36,674 bases of DNA from Bacillus_BD sp963708895 (lineage in GTDB: Bacteria; Bacillota; Bacilli; Bacillales; Cytobacillaceae): NCBI GenBank assembly GCA_963708895.1, contig CAVPUE010000003.1:1-36674 (forward strand), given 5' to 3'. Position numbers and translations under genes: made by a program. The notes below the pieces were generated by a model that saw nothing but the letters and a program-made list of their open reading frames with translations, ran no database searches and had not been told where the DNA came from. This document shows, piece after piece, positions 34,745-36,674 of the stretch (the stretch's first letter is position 1; every line of letters begins with the position of its first letter).

Positions 34745-35186
34745 TAATTTAGATACCCTTTACCGTCAAGTTATTATGGATCATTATAAAAATCCACGTA
34801 ATAGAGGCGTTATTGAGGATGATAGCTTAACGATTAATATGAATAATCCTACTTGTGGCGACCGTATTCAGTTAACTCTTAAAGTAGAGGATGACAAAGT
34901 AGTGGATGCGAAGTTTGAAGGAGAAGGATGTTCGATTTCGATGTCATCTGCATCGATGATGACACAAGCGATTAAAGGGAAACCTGTTGATGAAGCTTTA
35001 AAACTAGCAAATACTTTTTCTGATATGATTCAAGGAAAAGATGTACTTGATGATCATGAACATGATGACTTAGATCTTGGTGATATTGAAGCTTTACAAG
35101 GTGTTTGTAAATTTCCGGCACGAATTAAATGTGCTACATTGGCATGGAAGGCAATGGAAAAAGCTTTACACGAAGAAGAGAAATAA
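34734..35186 (+). CDS. sufU: Zn-dependent sulfur-transfer protein SufU
   Basis: SufU accepts persulfide sulfur from SufS by zinc-ligand exchange and hands it to the SufBCD scaffold. The 150-residue protein has all four zinc ligands of the family: C41 and D43 in NPTCGDR, C66 in GEGCSISMSSAS, and C133 in RIKCATLAW. The frame is open from 34707, but the ATG at 34734 has AAAGGAG 10 bases upstream and gives MSSNNLDTLYRQVI, the family start. It overlaps the end of sufS by 11 bases. Confidence 0.96.
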   Translation: MSSNNLDTLYRQVIMDHYKNPRNRGVIEDDSLTINMNNPTCGDRIQLTLKVEDDKVVDAKFEGEGCSISMSSASMMTQAIKGKPVDEALKLANTFSDMIQGKDVLDDHEHDDLDLGDIEALQGVCKFPARIKCATLAWKAMEKALHEEEK

Positions 35187-35285
35187 TCAATTTAGTGTTT
35201 TGACACTGTAGTTCACTTTTATGACGAAACATTAAAGGCGATGTGGGGAAAACGCAGCCTTTACAAATAAAGGAGGAAAACGACA

Positions 35286-36674
35286 ATGGCAAAAAAAGTG
35301 CCAGAAATCGGTGATTATAAATATGGTTTTCACGATAAAGACGTCTCCATTTTCCGGTCAAAACGTGGTTTAACAAAGGACATTGTAGAAGAAATTTCAA
35401 AAATGAAAAATGAGCCACAATGGATGCTCGACTTTCGTTTGAAATCTTTAGATATTTCTATAGTATGCCAATGCCACAATGGGGTGGAGATTTAACAGGA
35501 TTAAACTTTGATGAAATTACTTATTATGTAAAACCATCTGAGAAATCCGAGAAATCTTGGGATGAAGTTCCAGAAGAAATTAAGCAAACATTTGATAAGC
35601 TTGGAATTCCTGAAGCAGAGCAAAAGTATTTAGCAGGTGTTTCTGCTCAGTATGAATCAGAAGTGGTTTACCACAACATGAAAGAAGAGTTAACAGATCT
35701 GGGAATTGTCTTTAAAGATACGGATTCAGCGTTAAGAGAAAATGAAGATATTTTCCGTGAGCACTTGGGCAAAAGTTATTCCGCCAACAGATAATAAATT
35801 TTCTGCCTTAAACTCAGCTGTATGGTCTGGTGGATCTTTCATCTATGTACCAAAAGGTGTTAAGGTGGATACACCACTACAAGCGTATTTCCGTATTAAC
35901 TCTGAAAATATGGGACAATTTGAACGTACATTAATTATTGTTGATGAAGGTGCATCTGTTCACTATGTAGAAGGTTGTACAGCACCAGTTTATACAACGA
36001 ATTCACTTCATAGTGCGGTTGTTGAAATTATCATTAAAAAAGATGCTTATTGCCGTTACACAACGATTCAAAACTGGGCAAATAACGTATTTAACCTTGT
36101 TACAAAGCGTGCGGTTTGTGATGCAAATGCAACAATGGAATGGATTGATGGTAATATCGGTTCTAAATTAACGATGAAATATCCAGCAGTTATTTTAAAA
36201 GGTGAAGGTGCTCGTGGTATAACACTTTCAATTGCGATTGCAGGTAAAGGTCAACACCAAGATGCTGGTGCAAAAATGATTCACTTAGCACCAAATACAT
36301 CTTCAACGATTGTTTCAAAATCGATTTCGAAGCATGGCGGTAAAGTAACCTACCGTGGTCAAGTTCAATTTGGCCGTAAAGCAGATGGTGCACGTTCAAA
36401 TATTGAATGTGATACATTAATTATGGATAATCAATCTACTTCAGATACAATTCCATACAATGAAATTTTAAATGATAATATTTCATTAGAGCATGAAGCA
36501 AAGGTATCAAAAGTTTCTGAAGAACAATTATTCTACTTAATGAGCCGTGGAATTTCAGAACAAGAAGCAACTGAAATGATCGTAATGGGCTTCATCGAAC
36601 CATTTACAAAAGAACTTCCAATGGAATATGCTGTTGAAATGAACCGTTTGATCAAGTTCGAAATGGAAGGTTCT
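35286..36674 (+). CDS. sufB: Fe-S cluster assembly protein SufB, frameshifted, 3' end outside window
   Basis: SufB is the main Fe-S scaffold subunit. Starting MAKKVPEIGDYKYGFHDKDV after AAAGGAGG, it is complete in content but needs two repairs: one T is missing from the T run at 35456-35458 (expected LDIFYSMPMPQWGGD), and one A is extra at 35771-35774 (expected LGKVIPPTDNKF). The rest reads through SAVWSGGSFIYVPKGVKV, YVEGCTAPVYTTNSLHSAVV, QHQDAGAKMIHLAPNTSSTI and FTKELPMEYAVEMNRLIKFE. The window ends two or three codons before the expected stop. Both breaks are homopolymer indels in an essential gene, which points to sequencing errors. Confidence 0.94.

Noticed and set aside
1..36674. tRNA or rRNA genes, prophage or integrative element
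   Set aside because: No tRNA cloverleaf, rRNA block, integrase, transposase or phage gene was recognised; gene order in the right half follows the core Bacillus chromosome.

Overview
The window comes from a low-GC, endospore-forming member of the Bacillaceae. The evidence is near-consensus sigma-A promoters and AGGAGG-type ribosome sites, CotF-type coat proteins, an IDEAL-domain protein, a YuzL-like small protein, and Bacillus-type riboswitches (SAM-I, preQ1-I, yybP-ykoY). The right half (coat protein, yuzL, fadN-fadA-fadE, yusI, gcvH, yusF, yusE, metNPQ, sufCDSUB) follows the B. subtilis yus/yur chromosomal order, so it looks like core chromosome and not an island.

Layout. 1-4.9 kb: a globin-coupled aerotaxis transducer (HemAT, minus, cut by the window edge), a HesB-like protein, a DUF1450 protein, the tRNA hydroxylase TrhO, SodA and, convergent with sodA, a SufR-like regulator with an Fe-S-type cysteine pattern. 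5-7.8 kb: a minus-strand operon of two small unknown proteins, a lipoprotein ending in GGFGG, a glutathionylspermidine-synthase-like ATP-grasp enzyme and a DUF350 membrane protein; a dispersed repeat lies between its last gene and its terminator. 7.8-12.6 kb: an IDEAL-domain gene, then a petrobactin-type iron uptake cluster (yclNOP, then yclQ on a second promoter), both units under perfect Fur palindromes. 12.6-14.6 kb: queT behind a preQ1 riboswitch, and a TerC/YkoY gene behind a yybP-ykoY manganese riboswitch. 14.6-16.5 kb: a structured gene-free stretch and a damaged tungstate transporter (tupA remnant fused in frame to tupB, then tupC). 16.9-19 kb: rodA, two coat genes and yuzL. 19-24.8 kb: a second repeat copy and the fadNAE beta-oxidation operon. 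25-31 kb: yusI, gcvH, yusF, yusE, metY, then SAM-riboswitch-controlled metNPQ. 31.4 kb to the end: sufCDSUB, with sufB running off the window.

The main themes are iron, manganese and sulfur handling: Fur-controlled siderophore uptake, Fe-S assembly (Suf), a SufR-like sensor, Mn-SOD, a Mn riboswitch with TerC, and methionine/homocysteine supply under a SAM riboswitch.

Quality caveat. At least a dozen conserved genes, including the normally essential sufS and sufB, carry single-base frameshifts, mostly one-base changes in short homopolymers. These look like sequencing or consensus errors. tupA and metQ are more heavily damaged, and the tupA-tupB junction needs a deletion of several hundred bases, which could be real or a misassembly.
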